Part shown: one piece after another, positions 26,652 to 37,275 of the stretch
Layout: every line of letters starts with the position of its first letter
How positions within the stretch are numbered: position 1 is the stretch's first letter
NCBI GenBank assembly: GCA_902386555.1
Contig: CABMJJ010000009.1
Location: forward strand, 213,680-277,679
Direction: 5' to 3'
DNA length: 64,000 nt
Origin: Candidatus Bilamarchaeum dharawalense
GTDB lineage: Archaea; Micrarchaeota; Micrarchaeia; Anstonellales; Bilamarchaeaceae
Notes under the pieces: generated by a model
Seen by the model: only the letters and a program-made list of their open reading frames with translations
The model's database searches: none
Told to the model about the DNA's origin: nothing
Program-made: the position numbers and the translations under genes

Positions 26652-27065
26652 CTACTTTTTCCCGGTTTCCATCTTTTTTACCAATCTGTGAATAACAGCG
26701 CGTTTCAATTGGTCTTCCACCTTGCTCTGTTCATCCACCTGGCCCTTGTGATAATAGAATCCAGCCAGGAACATGAGAACTGAAAGCACCAGTAGAAGTA
26801 ATGGCAAACCAAAGTATAGGAAAGGCAAGATCATGGTATTCATGTCTGTCTTTAATTTGGTAAGTTCAGATGGAACTAAAATCCCACATTCTTGAAAATT
26901 AGAAAGACCAATTTTGCCAAGGAAATCGATTATGGCATTAAGCATACCATTGGCATAGCCAGCCGAAAAGAAAACAAAAACCGCGATTAGAAGAATTGCA
27001 AGCAAAACGAAAAGGTAGCCCATGGATTTGGATTTGTTCATAATAACACCATAAAGACTATTCAT
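26652..27065 (-). CDS. Two-TM membrane protein of unknown function
   Basis: Two hydrophobic segments, charged C-tail. Confidence 0.55.
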   Translation of the reverse strand: MNSLYGVIMNKSKSMGYLFVLLAILLIAVFVFFSAGYANGMLNAIIDFLGKIGLSNFQECGILVPSELTKLKTDMNTMILPFLYFGLPLLLLVLSVLMFLAGFYYHKGQVDEQSKVEDQLKRAVIHRLVKKMETGKK

Positions 27066-27771
27066 TTAAAGTAAAATAAATCCTTCGGTTTTCCTTTCCT
27101 TTGTTATCCAGCCTCAAAATTGAGATTTGACCCACCTCTTTCAGGTTTTTTATATGAGTTCCACCGTCGGCTTGGATATCTATTCCGGGGATCTCCACTA
27201 TCCTCAGCGTAGTTATGGAAGGAGGAAGTGCACCTGCCAATTTGACCACCCCTTCTATTTTCATTGCATCATCACGTGGCAGTGAATAAATTTTTAGCTC
27301 AACATCCTTCAAAAGCTCCTGGTTGGCCTTTTCAACAACTTTTTCAAAAACATTTCGATCAAATTCTGCCATTGTAAAATCAAACCTGGTTTTATCTTCT
27401 TCCAGTTGATTTCCACTTATCAGAACTCCCAGTTCCTTATACATAACTGAACCCAGAACATGGGCTGCGGTGTGCATTCTCATTAATTTATATCTTCTTG
27501 GCCAATCAAGGATACATTTTACATTGGCTCCAACCACCAGACCAGAACTTTCGGTTTCAAGTTCATGAATAATTTGTCCATCCTTCTTCATAACCATGAC
27601 AACCTTGAATTCCTGACCAGAATCGGAAATAACCTTACCGGTGTCATTTGGTTGGCCTCCACCCCGTGGATAGAAAAGATTTTTATCAAGGACAATGTCT
27701 TTACCAGTAACTGCCACAACCGTTGCTTCGCATTCCTTTAGATAGCTATTTTCAAGATAAAGCGCTTCCAT
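27058..27771 (-). CDS. alaX: AlaX-type alanyl-tRNA editing protein
   Basis: FYPRGGGQPNDTG; MHTAAHVLGSVM; DGGTHIKN. Confidence 0.9.
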   Translation of the reverse strand: MEALYLENSYLKECEATVVAVTGKDIVLDKNLFYPRGGGQPNDTGKVISDSGQEFKVVMVMKKDGQIIHELETESSGLVVGANVKCILDWPRRYKLMRMHTAAHVLGSVMYKELGVLISGNQLEEDKTRFDFTMAEFDRNVFEKVVEKANQELLKDVELKIYSLPRDDAMKIEGVVKLAGALPPSITTLRIVEIPGIDIQADGGTHIKNLKEVGQISILRLDNKGKENRRIYFTLNE

Positions 27772-27809
27772 AATGTTTTAAATAAGAAGAAGGATTATTA
27801 TAGATAGGG

Positions 27810-28292
27810 ATGTTTATGACTGATGATGATACGCAAAGGATGTTATCTAAACCACCTCAGGCAGGTCCGCAAGAATCACTTAGATTCACACCAATAAGGA
27901 CTGATGCTGCGATAAAAGCAGCCGCGGCAGTTGGAGATAGAAAAGCAACTACAGAACAACGCGCCCAGGCAGTAATTCTTCCAGTTGAAGATGAGTTCAA
28001 AAGAGCAGCACTCGCAGGGGACTTTTCCATGAGAGATCAGGCAAAAACTTCCAAACTATTCAAAATAGTCGAACAACCAGGCGCATTTAGGGATTGTAGA
28101 ATGAAATACGCATACGACAATAAACAGGACATCTACAGCGTCTCGGTTACTCTTAATAACCAACCAATGGTAGTGACAGTACGAACCGGCGGCGCGTTTA
28201 CAGAATTATCACTTTCCGATAGACAGGGAAACGTAGTAGAAATGTGGAGACAGGAAGAAGGAAAAGGAGTAAGTGTATACAGGAGAGAATAA
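27810..28292 (+). CDS. Hypothetical protein
   Basis: 160 aa ORF; stop overlaps rpiA start (TAATG). Confidence 0.5.
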   Translation: MFMTDDDTQRMLSKPPQAGPQESLRFTPIRTDAAIKAAAAVGDRKATTEQRAQAVILPVEDEFKRAALAGDFSMRDQAKTSKLFKIVEQPGAFRDCRMKYAYDNKQDIYSVSVTLNNQPMVVTVRTGGAFTELSLSDRQGNVVEMWRQEEGKGVSVYRRE

Positions 28293-28945
28293 TGTCTCAA
28301 GAAAAAATCAACGCTGCTAAAGCAGCACTTGAATACGTAAAAAGTGGAATGTGTATTGGGTTGGGCAGCGGTAGCACAACAAAAGAATTTATCAGACTGC
28401 TTGGTGAAAAAGTACGAAAAGGCCTGAAAATAACCTGTGTTACCACCTCTTTTGATTCAAGAATGCTGGCCATTGAAAATGGTATATTCGTTACTGAAAC
28501 TGATGCAATTGACGAGATAGACTTGGCAGTGGATGGAGCCGACAGGGTCACCAAAACCGCTCTTTTGAAAGGTGGAGGCGGTGCACTAACAAGAGAAAAA
28601 ATAATCGGCTATAATGCAAAAAAGTTCATTATAATTGTGGATGAAAGCAAAGTTCAGCACGGAGTATTGGAAGGTGAGGTTAATTTAGAGGTTCTACCTT
28701 TTGCTGCACCACTGGTTATGCGCCAGCTGAAAAAATTTAATCCAAAAATAAGAATGGCCAAAGCAAAACTCGGTCCTGTGATAAGCGATAATGGAAGTTT
28801 TATCATAGATTGTGATATGAAGATAGATGATCCAAAAAAAATGGAAAGTTGGTTGAAAAGCATGCCTGGAATCATTGAAAATGGCATATTTACAAAATTT
28901 GATATGATAATTGTTGGCATGGAAAAAGGCCATCGAATTCTCTAA
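28292..28945 (+). CDS. rpiA: Ribose-5-phosphate isomerase A
   Basis: GLGSGSTTKEFI; AVDGADRV; LKGGGGALTREKI. Confidence 0.93.
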   Translation: MSQEKINAAKAALEYVKSGMCIGLGSGSTTKEFIRLLGEKVRKGLKITCVTTSFDSRMLAIENGIFVTETDAIDEIDLAVDGADRVTKTALLKGGGGALTREKIIGYNAKKFIIIVDESKVQHGVLEGEVNLEVLPFAAPLVMRQLKKFNPKIRMAKAKLGPVISDNGSFIIDCDMKIDDPKKMESWLKSMPGIIENGIFTKFDMIIVGMEKGHRIL

Positions 28946-28953
28946 GGGAGAAA

Positions 28954-29475
28954 ATGAATATCCCTGATGAAATAAAAAATGAACTGAAAAAACCACTGGG
29001 AAGATTGGTTCAGATTCAAGAAATGAAAGAGATTAGTTTGAGTAAAAAGATAATTTCTGTTGGGGATGTTTGCACTCTGAATCTAATATCCATAGGTATA
29101 ACCCCCCACCTGGCTGTTTTTGATCACATTTACATGAGAAAAAACCTTGACCCCGAATCAGTTAGGATACTGCATACAAAATTTTCCAAACCAAAAAAAT
29201 ACAAAAATCCTCCAGGAACCCTGTCCAATAGAATCATAAATGATGCAAAAAAATTGATTGAAAATGGAGGTGCAGTTCTTATCGATGGCGAGGAAGACCT
29301 TACTGCTCTTGCATTCATTCTAGCTGCAAATGAGAATTATGTTGTTGTCTACGGACAGCCAAATGAGGGAATGATTTTGGTTGAACCTGAAAAAGGGATA
29401 AAGAAAAAAATAGAGAAACTAATTTCCGCCGCGGCTCTTGGCCATGAAATAAAGAGCGATGAAAGCGAAAATTGA
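28954..29475 (+). CDS. GTP-dependent dephospho-CoA kinase (DUF359)
   Basis: VGDVCTLNLISIGITPHLAVFDHI; NPPGTLSNRI; VDGEEDLTAL-like IDGEEDLTALAFI; VVYGQPNEGMI. Confidence 0.85.
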   Translation: MNIPDEIKNELKKPLGRLVQIQEMKEISLSKKIISVGDVCTLNLISIGITPHLAVFDHIYMRKNLDPESVRILHTKFSKPKKYKNPPGTLSNRIINDAKKLIENGGAVLIDGEEDLTALAFILAANENYVVVYGQPNEGMILVEPEKGIKKKIEKLISAAALGHEIKSDESEN

Positions 29476-29607
29476 GATGGTTATTGCTATAATTATGAAG
29501 GTTTGTTGATCAAACTTAATTATGGTAGATGAAAAATAGGTCATACCTACTCCTATAATGAGTGAACCCAGTAGAAGCAGGAAATTACCTAAGGCACTAC
29601 TACCCAT
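29419..29607 (-). CDS. Small two-TM membrane protein
   Basis: 62 aa, two hydrophobic segments; overlaps end of DUF359 gene convergently. Confidence 0.4.
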   Translation of the reverse strand: MGSSALGNFLLLLGSLIIGVGMTYFSSTIIKFDQQTFIIIAITISIFAFIALYFMAKSRGGN

Positions 29608-29617
29608 AAGAATACCT

Positions 29618-29875
29618 TTATTCAGGTGCGTTTGGCGCAGATAAACCTTTTGTTACAACGATAACATCTTCAACAGATTTTACATTTTTGTAAAGAATGC
29701 TTTTTTCACGGAGGGCTTTTTTTGCGTCATCTTTACCCAATGGTAAGGATTCGATCAGGATTCTTGAAACTTCTCCACCTTCAAGATCAACAATGAAGTC
29801 CTGTGCATTGCCAATGAACTTTCCTGAGTCCGTAAAAATATCCATACCGTATAGTCTCGATAGCTTTGTGCTCAT
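29618..29875 (-). CDS. PRC-barrel domain protein
   Basis: SRLYGMDIFTDSGKFIGNAQDFIVDLEGGEVSRILIE. Confidence 0.8.
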   Translation of the reverse strand: MSTKLSRLYGMDIFTDSGKFIGNAQDFIVDLEGGEVSRILIESLPLGKDDAKKALREKSILYKNVKSVEDVIVVTKGLSAPNAPE

Positions 29876-29938
29876 CAGATCACCTTGAACAGTAATCGGG
29901 AAACTAATTAAAAAACCTTTCTCTACCTAAATACGACG

Positions 29939-30523
29939 ATGAAAAGCGAATACATTATCTATATCGCCTATGTGGTGTTTTTTTTATTACTTGTTGGTGC
30001 CGCAATATATGTGCCGATTTTAGCATTTAATGAGGATGCAACCGGGGGATATGTTGCTTTTTCCTATACCTGCCATCAAAAAATTTCACGCTCCCTGTGT
30101 ATTTTCAATACCGACAATTCTTTGTGGATTGGAGATTGTACGCTACAAAATGGAACATTTATTGATAGCAGACAGGATCGCACCACCACCAGAGTGGAAA
30201 CAGGTTCTACAATTGGATACAAAATACCGATTTGTGCAAGGGATTTGGGAATCTACACTGCGATGCTTCTGGCTGCCCTGGTTTATCCATTTGTTCGAAA
30301 GATAGACGATACTCATGTTTACCCTGCAATATTTCTCATCATCGCAATTGTACCATTGGGATTGGATGGAACGGTGCAGCTATTATCTGAACTAGGTATA
30401 CTCCCATTCATCTACGAGAGTACAAATATGACAAGACTGTTAACTGGACTCCTGGCTGGATTTGCGGCCACATTCTACGCCATTCCAATTTTGATGAATA
30501 TGTTCAGAAGCAAAGCTTCTTGA
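29939..30523 (+). CDS. DUF2085-like membrane protein
   Basis: FSYTCHQKISRSLCIF; CARDLGIYTAM; PLGLDGTVQLLSELG. Confidence 0.75.
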   Translation: MKSEYIIYIAYVVFFLLLVGAAIYVPILAFNEDATGGYVAFSYTCHQKISRSLCIFNTDNSLWIGDCTLQNGTFIDSRQDRTTTRVETGSTIGYKIPICARDLGIYTAMLLAALVYPFVRKIDDTHVYPAIFLIIAIVPLGLDGTVQLLSELGILPFIYESTNMTRLLTGLLAGFAATFYAIPILMNMFRSKAS

Positions 30524-30566
30524 CTGCCATGCTATTGTTCGACGTTTAGAACAAAAAACACAGAAA

Positions 30567-31808
30567 TTAAAAATCGTCCAGGCTCTTTTGCTTTCTATCA
30601 ATTGACTTTTTATCATGATTAAAATCATCCAGAATCAGTTGACCAAAAACACCATCATAGCCAGGGATCCAACGAATTTTCCCCTGTTGAACACGCAACA
30701 AAGAATCTGCAATCTCAGGTGTGGTGGCTAAACGAATCTGATCGGTGTGAGCTTCATAAACAGCAAATTCGTTTCCAAAATAACGGACCAGCTTTGAATA
30801 TTCTTCTGCAACTGAGGATGACGTTTCTGGTTTTTTTAGGGTTTTAGAAATTACAGTTGTAAGCGGAACAGTGTATTGAAATGGAACCGCATTTTTTGGT
30901 TTGAATCCAAGTTTTCTGTCGGCCAATTCACACACTCGATTTAATACGCCCAAGGTAAGTTTTTTCTTACAGACAGGACAAATGTTATTATGAGATTGGG
31001 ATTCGGCTGGCGCATAGAGAATGTTACATGCCCTGTGCCCATCGAAGTGATATTTGCCTTCTTCGGGATAAAATTCATAGGTTTTCGTAAACCCTTTTTT
31101 AGTTTTTATGGCATCCATAAGCGAGCCATAGCTCAAATGTTCTAAATCAAAAACATTGGCCTCTCTTCCTAATTTTTCAGGGCTGTGGGCATCACTATTG
31201 GATAGCAAGGAAAAAGAATCAAGCTGGCTCAGCATCCAGTTCATTGACGGATCAGAAGACAATCCAGTTTCCAATGCAAAGACACGATCGGATTTGTCTT
31301 CAAATGCTTCCCTGATCGAGTTCACACCAGTCTCAGAACCGAAAATACCAAAATATGGTGTCCAGGCATGGGCAGGGAATATGAAAAAATCTTTGGATAT
31401 GGACTCGCATTCTTCGATAAGAGCTGCAGAGGATAGTTTAAGCATTGGTCGTCCATCTGCAATCAGACTGCCGTATTTCTTTAAAACATCGTTAAGCTGT
31501 TCTGCCTCTTCCATTCCAGGTGCAAGTACCACATTGTGAAGCCGTAGGGATTTCCCATTGGCTTTATAGAACAAGGCAACTTCGCTGGAGAGGATAAAAT
31601 GAATATCATGGTAAAAAAACAAACCATTGTTTTCTTGCGTTAGGTGTGTTTTCAATTCGTTAAAGTAGGTTGGGTGGGTAAAATCTCCAGTTGCAATAAC
31701 ATTTATTCCTTTGATTTTTGCACCTTCGGCCAGACCAGGAATATCACACCTAGGGCTGGTTGCTCGAGCGTATTTGCTGTGAACATGAAGATCAGCAATA
31801 ATTCGCAT
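30567..31808 (-). CDS. PHP-family endonuclease Q-like protein
   Basis: IADLHVHSKYARATSPRCD; ATGDFTHP; FPAHAWTPYFG; SNSDAHSPEKLGREAN; zinc Cys pair CPVCKK. Confidence 0.85.
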   Translation of the reverse strand: MRIIADLHVHSKYARATSPRCDIPGLAEGAKIKGINVIATGDFTHPTYFNELKTHLTQENNGLFFYHDIHFILSSEVALFYKANGKSLRLHNVVLAPGMEEAEQLNDVLKKYGSLIADGRPMLKLSSAALIEECESISKDFFIFPAHAWTPYFGIFGSETGVNSIREAFEDKSDRVFALETGLSSDPSMNWMLSQLDSFSLLSNSDAHSPEKLGREANVFDLEHLSYGSLMDAIKTKKGFTKTYEFYPEEGKYHFDGHRACNILYAPAESQSHNNICPVCKKKLTLGVLNRVCELADRKLGFKPKNAVPFQYTVPLTTVISKTLKKPETSSSVAEEYSKLVRYFGNEFAVYEAHTDQIRLATTPEIADSLLRVQQGKIRWIPGYDGVFGQLILDDFNHDKKSIDRKQKSLDDF

Positions 31809-31860
31809 GGAAATGTTAGGCTGGTGCAAATTAAAAAACAGATATTACAATAGCTTGGAT

Positions 31861-32580
31861 ATGAGCGGGAAAAAGACATTTGAAAAATTAAAAAAACAGA
31901 TCAAGACTTTTTCGCCTTTGGTAACAAGCTGGAACAGTGCCAAAGAGCTTTTTAATCCAAAAACGATCGACAAAACATTAACCGAAATTGTCGGACTGGC
32001 AAACCTGAGGCTGGCAGTGACTATTTTTATAATCGCAGCTTTTCTTTCAACCCTGCTTTCTATTCTGGCATTGATTGAATCGGCACAGCTGGTGAATTTC
32101 ACTTCTGAGACGATAACCGAAGCACTTGGAGTGGAAGGACAGAAGGTTGGTTTCGCAGAAACCGCACCATTGGCCCTATTTCAATTGATAACAGGACTGC
32201 CTCTGGCATTGATTGTTAATATGGTAGGGGAATGGATCGGCTATAGACTAGCAAAAATAAGTGGGGGCAAAGGAACCTTTGAAAAACAATTTTATTTGGC
32301 ATCCGTAATAACACTTTCACTGGCAATGGTTAATGTGTTAGCTCTTTTAACACCAATTCCATGTGTTCAAGTAATCGCCTGGATGGGAATCGTAATCGGA
32401 ATGATCTATCTCGGAGCGTATGTGATGTGCAAAGCCTATTCAATGGTACACGAAATAAGTTTTGTTCACTCGCTTGCCATTGTGCTGATGGTTTCGATTA
32501 TGCGAGCTGCAGTAATAATATTTGTGATGAACTTGATTTCTGCCTGGCTTAATTTGCCGGCATATTTTGAGCTTCAATAA
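31861..32580 (+). CDS. Yip1-like multi-pass membrane protein
   Basis: Multi-TM, FNPKTIDKTLTE N-region. Confidence 0.5.
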   Translation: MSGKKTFEKLKKQIKTFSPLVTSWNSAKELFNPKTIDKTLTEIVGLANLRLAVTIFIIAAFLSTLLSILALIESAQLVNFTSETITEALGVEGQKVGFAETAPLALFQLITGLPLALIVNMVGEWIGYRLAKISGGKGTFEKQFYLASVITLSLAMVNVLALLTPIPCVQVIAWMGIVIGMIYLGAYVMCKAYSMVHEISFVHSLAIVLMVSIMRAAVIIFVMNLISAWLNLPAYFELQ

Positions 32581-32592
32581 TGGGGGGAGAAA

Positions 32593-33552
32593 ATGGTATT
32601 TAATCCGAAAAAATTCATCGTTGAGTCGCAGGATGACATTAAGAAAAAAATTGGAAAAGAACATGCAATAACTGCACTTTCAGGTGGAGTTGATTCTTTT
32701 GTTGCTGCCACACTTGCTTCAAAGGCATTACCAGGCCAAATCCATGCGTTTTATGTGGACAATGGACTTATGAGAAAGGATGAAACTGAAAAGGTTTCAA
32801 AAGTAGCCAAATCCCTGGGTGTGGAACTAACAGTTATTGATGCAAAAAAACGATTTTTGGATGCGTTGAAAGGAGCCAGCGATCCTGAAACCAAACGTAA
32901 AATAATCGGTGAAACCTTTGTACGAATTTTCGAGGAAGAAGCAAGGAAAAAGAAAAACGTTTCGTTCCTTATCCAGGGAACCATCGCACCAGATTGGATC
33001 GAAAGCGGAGGCATGGGAAGAGACACCATAAAAAGTCATCATAATGTAGGAGGACTTCCTGAAAAAATGCATTTGAAACTTTGCGAACCATTGCGCGAAC
33101 TTTACAAACACGAGGTTAGAATTGTAGGTAAAGAATTAGGTTTGCCGGAGATTGTCCACCAACGCCAACCATTCCCAGGACCAGGTCTTGCAGTTCGAAT
33201 TGTTGGTGAGATAACAGAAGAAAAAGTGAAGATAGTTCAGGATGCGTGTGATATTGTTGAAACAGAATTGGACAATGCGGTTGCGGCTAAAAAAATGGAA
33301 CGACCATGGCAATATTTTGCAGCACTTCTGCCTTCAAAAACAGTTGGAGTGAGGGGCGATGAAAGAGCATACCAGTATACTGTTATCGTGAGGGCAGTCC
33401 GAAGTTTGGATGGTATGACTGCCAACTTTTCACATATTCCCATGGATGTTCTAGAAAGAATTTCAACCAGGATTACCAATGAGATTAGATCAGTTGGCCG
33501 GGTGGCCTATGACATTACAAATAAACCTCCAGGAACAATAGAAATGGAATAA
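32593..33552 (+). CDS. guaA: GMP synthase, ATP-pyrophosphatase subunit (archaeal two-subunit type)
   Basis: ALSGGVDSFVAA; GTIAPDWIESG; KSHHNVGGLPE; C-term TNKPPGTIEME. Confidence 0.93.
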   Translation: MVFNPKKFIVESQDDIKKKIGKEHAITALSGGVDSFVAATLASKALPGQIHAFYVDNGLMRKDETEKVSKVAKSLGVELTVIDAKKRFLDALKGASDPETKRKIIGETFVRIFEEEARKKKNVSFLIQGTIAPDWIESGGMGRDTIKSHHNVGGLPEKMHLKLCEPLRELYKHEVRIVGKELGLPEIVHQRQPFPGPGLAVRIVGEITEEKVKIVQDACDIVETELDNAVAAKKMERPWQYFAALLPSKTVGVRGDERAYQYTVIVRAVRSLDGMTANFSHIPMDVLERISTRITNEIRSVGRVAYDITNKPPGTIEME

Positions 33553-33819
33553 TTAGACTTTTTCCACAAGGGCAGCAAAACGACGATCAAGTGGATTGCC
33601 TTCATTAAAAAGTTTTTGAGCACGATCAGCAACAGCCACAGAACGATCAGCCTTTGGAACAGTGGAATAGGTAGCTTCCGAGGGAACACGAAAGTTCCCA
33701 CCGGCTCGAGAAAGAGTGGTTAGTTCGTCATATTCCCTTCGTTCGGTTCTACTGGCTATGGGAAGTTCTGACAGATTAGGCGGTTTGGCCTTTTTAACGT
33801 CTTGGAGTACTTCAGCCAT
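33553..33819 (-). CDS. Hypothetical protein
   Basis: 88 aa ORF; TATA-like element upstream. Confidence 0.4.
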   Translation of the reverse strand: MAEVLQDVKKAKPPNLSELPIASRTERREYDELTTLSRAGGNFRVPSEATYSTVPKADRSVAVADRAQKLFNEGNPLDRRFAALVEKV

Positions 33820-33894
33820 ATTCCCACATTTTTACATTATTTGTAATAAGACATTGTATAAAACCCTTTAAAAGGTTACCTTCAAAGGGATATT

Positions 33895-34404
33895 ATGGCA
33901 GGATTCGACGAAGCACGAAATCTACTTACTCAGCAGAGATACAAAGAGGCTGCCAGCGTACTGGACAGGGTAATATCAGAGAATAAAAACAAAGATGAGT
34001 TTTGGTATCTTCGTGGAGTAGTATCGCTTAAGCTAAGAAATTACGATGTTGCACAGGAATGTTTTGAAAGAGCATTGCTACTTGACAGAAAATCAAAATA
34101 TTACCAGATAAAAGGAATGGCCCATTTTGAACTTTTCGAAATAGAAGATGCAGTTGAAGCATTCCTAAATGCTTTGGCACTGGAACCAAACAATGCAGCA
34201 ACCAATTTCTTCCTATCCATATGTTACCTGTTCTTGGATGATCCCCGATCAGATTTTTACATTAGAAAGGCACACAATGTGGACTCAAAAAAGACAAAAC
34301 AACTTTTGCTGAATTTTTACACCTTCTTTTTGAAAAATGATCCACGCATGAGCCCAGCAATGAAAGCGAAGGTAGAGGCAAAGCTTCATGATATGCGAAG
34401 TTAG
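33895..34404 (+). CDS. TPR-repeat protein
   Basis: TPR-like helices: FWYLRGVVSLKLRNYDVAQECFERALLLD. Confidence 0.7.
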   Translation: MAGFDEARNLLTQQRYKEAASVLDRVISENKNKDEFWYLRGVVSLKLRNYDVAQECFERALLLDRKSKYYQIKGMAHFELFEIEDAVEAFLNALALEPNNAATNFFLSICYLFLDDPRSDFYIRKAHNVDSKKTKQLLLNFYTFFLKNDPRMSPAMKAKVEAKLHDMRS

Positions 34405-34433
34405 AAAAGAATAAGAAAGTTGCAGCTCCTACA

Positions 34434-34889
34434 TTGGATATGAAATTCTATACCATTCTTGGAATTTTGGTTTTACTAGTTTGTTTTGGTTGTATCCAGC
34501 CAAAAAGCACAACCATTCCTTCAGATTTGGAAATCACCCATAGTTTTGGTGCATGCCATGCTGACTGGGGTACAACGACAATTACCATAGATGCTCAGGG
34601 AGATGGGGTCTATGAAAGTACCAGAGACGGTCAGGTGGAATTTAGAAAAACATTCAAATTAAATGAAGAGGAATTACTCGGATTGCTTAACAAGATAGAA
34701 GAAAGTGGGTTCTATTCACTTAATGATTTTTATAACGACCCAGGTGTAATGGATGGATCCTGTGAATCCGTATTTGTTACAAAAAACAGTTCAACAAAAA
34801 GCGTGGCTGTTTCCAATACTCCGGCACCAAAGGCCTACACAACAGCCGCCGATGCCATAGTTGCAATTGCCGAAGACAAGACAAAATAG
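34434..34889 (+). CDS. Predicted lipoprotein
   Basis: Lipobox LVCFGC; DLEITHSFGACHADWGTTTITID. Confidence 0.55.
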   Translation: MDMKFYTILGILVLLVCFGCIQPKSTTIPSDLEITHSFGACHADWGTTTITIDAQGDGVYESTRDGQVEFRKTFKLNEEELLGLLNKIEESGFYSLNDFYNDPGVMDGSCESVFVTKNSSTKSVAVSNTPAPKAYTTAADAIVAIAEDKTK

Positions 34890-34917
34890 TTATAATCCTA
34901 TGATGTATTAGCCTACC

Positions 34918-37275
34918 ATGAAACTAATTCTTGTTCTTTTTGTAATTTTTGTTTGGCTATCTCTTTCCTATGCTGAAGTGCCTGAACACGAACCAAGTTG
35001 GGATAGTAATTGTGGCGAAGGATTCCAATGGAGCAGAGGAACTGCAAGTTGTAAGCAGGCTGATTGCCCGTCTGGAGCTGGTAGAACTTATACCTATGAA
35101 TGTAACTGTGGAGAAGCATGGGACAAACCTTTCAGAACATGCTATGATCCAAAGAGACCTGGTTATGTCATAGCTTGTGTGGCAGCAGGAGCCAAATGCC
35201 CTGGAGAAGAGATCAACACCCCACCATCTGCAGAAAGTTGTGATTATGATTCTGACTGCCCAACAGGATATGTTTGTAATCCCACAACCAATAGATGCGA
35301 ACAGCTAGGACCAAGCGGGTGCACATCAGATTATAATTGCCAAAGTGGGTACAGGTGCAAACTATCCAGCCATCAATGTGAAAAAATACCTGAGGATCAA
35401 ACCTGTAACGAAGTCTCCTGCGCGTTATCAGGTGGAACATGTGAAAATGGTAAATGCATAGACAAATGTAAGGACGTAACCTGCAACCCAAAATGTGATG
35501 GAGGAGAATTCAGAACAAGTGGAAGTTGTAGAAGTGGGAACTGCATATATGGAGTTAATGTTCCCTGTAAAGCAGGTTGCTCAAAATTCCCTAGTCGTTG
35601 TAAAATAATTGTGGGGAAATTAAATTTCCTTGATATTGATAACACCCTTAAACCCATAAAAAATGCAAAAATCGAAACAACCTGGTATGATTTATCAATG
35701 GCAGTTAAGGCCAGTTTACCTACTCGCTATTCAAAAGAGGACGGAACCATTGAGTATACGGAAAACGAATTGGAGATGTTTCAAAACGGCACATTGGAAG
35801 TAAAGGTAATTTTTGAAGATCAATTCGATAGGATACAGGTTGTGGATGGGAGTGGATTGACAAACACATCAACTGATGCACAACGCACTGCAGCTCCGGT
35901 AGCACATGCAACATACAGACTTGATCTTAATATGCCAACAAGCCATACTGACCTTAATCTTACTCTTACCAGAACGAATCCAAATGCCGTCTATGCAAAA
36001 ATTTATTTTTATTCACTTCAGGCAGCAGATTTCATGAAAAACGATCTTAAACTGGTGATGAAACATCCACCTGAACGGGTATATGCAAATGACCAAAGCG
36101 CGAATGGCGCTTTCCACAATGGCGGATGTGCGAATGGTATAGCAGATAGAGGGGTTTCCATCGATCCAGTGGCCAGTTCTTTCGATGATCCTGCAGCCCC
36201 AACAAACCGCGAATGGCATGAATTTGGGCACCATATAATGTATGAAGTCTATGGCTATCATCTTTGTGGAAGGACAAAAAACCATGGCGGATATTGGAAT
36301 CCTGATTCAGTTGATTCCTACACTGAAGGATTTGCAGAATTCATGTCCATGATGATGTTGGATTACCATAACTATCCAAAAAAGAATCTTTACTTTGTAG
36401 GGGCCACGCCCTATGACATGGAAGTGAATTACAAGGTCAATTCCAGGGTAGGTCGTATGGAACTTGAAGAAACAGCACTTGCCTCTATTTATTATGACCT
36501 GTTGGACGGAGGACCAAATGACGACGATGGCATACAACTAAGCCGGGAGCAGATTTGGAATCTTATTTCCACAAAACATAATTTGGATGGCAATATGAAG
36601 TATATCGAAAGTATATGGGACGCGTATAGAGTGCTGAATGCAAGCAATCTTCCTGGTCTGCATGATGACTTTTTGTCTGGCTATCTAAACCCAGCATTTC
36701 ATGTAAGCAAACTAGATCGTATTTTCATAACCCACGGGGTATATGCAGATCGAAATTACAACAGTATATGGGAACCTGGTGAAGATGTTGGATTTACCAT
36801 ATTTGCAGGAAGAGCAAGAGCAGATGCACCTGAGAATGAACAGTATAACAAACCAGTGGTAGATGGAAGTTACATAAAAATAAATGCGAAAAACGAGGTA
36901 ACAGGAGATCTTGTGGACCATTACCCGATCCATGTGGTGGAAACCATAACTGGAACAGAAGAAGGGATTCCAGTATCCTACAGTCTTGAATTTGATACCG
37001 TACCAGATGAAAAGGGAGAGATAAACATAAACATGCCACCAGAAGATTACAATACAACCATGAAATTTTCATTTGGCGGGGATGATAACTTTGAAAAAAC
37101 AGATGGATTCGAACTTACCAGCACAGAATTTTTCCAAAAACTAAATCCTGATGTGCATACATTTAACAGCTATACAGTCCAACTGAAACCAAAAATAAAA
37201 ATAGGTGAAATTAGCTGTTGTACTTCTGGGTTTGTTGTACTTCTGTTGGGAGGGGCATTGATCATAAAAAATTAG
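34918..37275 (+). CDS. Secreted Cys-rich putative zinc metallopeptidase with C-terminal TM anchor
   Basis: Signal peptide; CDYDSDCPTGYVCNPTTNRC-type repeats; HEFGHHI plus SYTEGFAEFMSMM; hydrophobic C-terminus. Confidence 0.7.
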   Translation: MKLILVLFVIFVWLSLSYAEVPEHEPSWDSNCGEGFQWSRGTASCKQADCPSGAGRTYTYECNCGEAWDKPFRTCYDPKRPGYVIACVAAGAKCPGEEINTPPSAESCDYDSDCPTGYVCNPTTNRCEQLGPSGCTSDYNCQSGYRCKLSSHQCEKIPEDQTCNEVSCALSGGTCENGKCIDKCKDVTCNPKCDGGEFRTSGSCRSGNCIYGVNVPCKAGCSKFPSRCKIIVGKLNFLDIDNTLKPIKNAKIETTWYDLSMAVKASLPTRYSKEDGTIEYTENELEMFQNGTLEVKVIFEDQFDRIQVVDGSGLTNTSTDAQRTAAPVAHATYRLDLNMPTSHTDLNLTLTRTNPNAVYAKIYFYSLQAADFMKNDLKLVMKHPPERVYANDQSANGAFHNGGCANGIADRGVSIDPVASSFDDPAAPTNREWHEFGHHIMYEVYGYHLCGRTKNHGGYWNPDSVDSYTEGFAEFMSMMMLDYHNYPKKNLYFVGATPYDMEVNYKVNSRVGRMELEETALASIYYDLLDGGPNDDDGIQLSREQIWNLISTKHNLDGNMKYIESIWDAYRVLNASNLPGLHDDFLSGYLNPAFHVSKLDRIFITHGVYADRNYNSIWEPGEDVGFTIFAGRARADAPENEQYNKPVVDGSYIKINAKNEVTGDLVDHYPIHVVETITGTEEGIPVSYSLEFDTVPDEKGEININMPPEDYNTTMKFSFGGDDNFEKTDGFELTSTEFFQKLNPDVHTFNSYTVQLKPKIKIGEISCCTSGFVVLLLGGALIIKN

